A stretch of DNA of 14,157 nt from CAYVFC01 sp964450715. Its GTDB lineage: Bacteria > Myxococcota_A > Polyangia > Polyangiales > JAFGIB01. Shown piece by piece: positions 14,104 through 14,157 of this stretch; position 1 is the stretch's first letter, and each line of letters starts with the position of its first letter. Below the pieces are notes generated by a model. The model was not told the origin of the DNA and made no database searches. It was given only the letters and a program-made list of their open reading frames with translations. The stretch covers positions 1 to 14,157 of the forward strand of contig CAYVFC010000182.1 in NCBI GenBank assembly GCA_964450715.1, written 5' to 3'. A program made the position numbers and the translations under genes.

Positions 14104-14157
14104 CCCCCGGCAAATCATGTCGCGAGGCGCGCCATTGCCCTGCACCCAGCCGCGCGC
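14104..14157. other. 54-base tail beyond the second repeat, unassigned
   Basis: Translated on the minus strand in all three frames, this tail does not resemble the part of PurA that should precede residue ~165. One frame is open (ending WVQGNGAPRDMICRG) but is too short to identify. It shows only that the sequence right of the repeat is probably not the missing half of purA. Confidence 0.4.

Noticed and set aside
1..14157. CRISPR array
   Set aside because: No series of short regularly spaced repeats exists; the only direct repeat is the 110-base pair 2344 bases apart.

Overview
The window is GC-rich bacterial DNA with dense, mostly leaderless gene packing. It comes from a Gram-negative organism. 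The C-terminal part of an adenylosuccinate synthetase (with the motif ATTGRPRRCGW), a multi-S1-domain protein and a CCA-encoding tRNA-Val fit a deltaproteobacterium-like lineage (Desulfuromonadota or relatives). That placement is inference, not proof. Both edges look like contig or break edges.

Region 1 (1-8369, all minus strand) is a surface-polysaccharide locus. A candidate promoter at 8341-8369 drives a tight operon read right to left: a UDP-glucuronate decarboxylase-type enzyme, a polyprenyl-phosphate sugar-1-phosphate transferase, a GT-C/ArnT-like membrane glycosyltransferase, a B12-binding radical SAM protein and a GT-B (family 4) glycosyltransferase. After a 330-base gap with its own candidate promoter and a hairpin come an rfbC-type 3,5-epimerase and a translationally coupled NAD-dependent epimerase, which stops after 144 residues at the window edge. 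Together they would supply nucleotide sugars, load the first sugar on the lipid carrier and extend it. No flippase, polymerase or chain-length regulator lies in the window.

Region 2 (8370-9297) is accessory. It holds a 158-base MITE-like element with nested inverted repeats, then a Phd/YefM-RelE toxin-antitoxin pair. The pair has a near-consensus sigma70 promoter bracketed by a perfect 8-base inverted repeat. The toxin gene overlaps tail to tail with region 3.

Region 3 (9281-11329, minus) is a large multi-spanning membrane protein of a poorly described GT-C-like family.

Region 4 (11445-14157) is the oddest part. A perfect 110-base direct repeat (11650-11759 and 13994-14103) sits exactly where genes break. 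Copy 1 cuts a GYD-domain gene and abuts the 5' end of an S1-domain RNA-binding protein. Copy 2 cuts purA. Between the copies lie the S1 gene, a complete tRNA-Val(CAC) with a candidate promoter, and the 3' 60% of purA. The two genes cut on the left side of a copy (GYD and purA) do not visibly resume on the other side. The repeat is therefore either a short mobile unit with later rearrangement, or the site of chimeric joins in the assembly. This needs to be resolved before gene order across it is believed.
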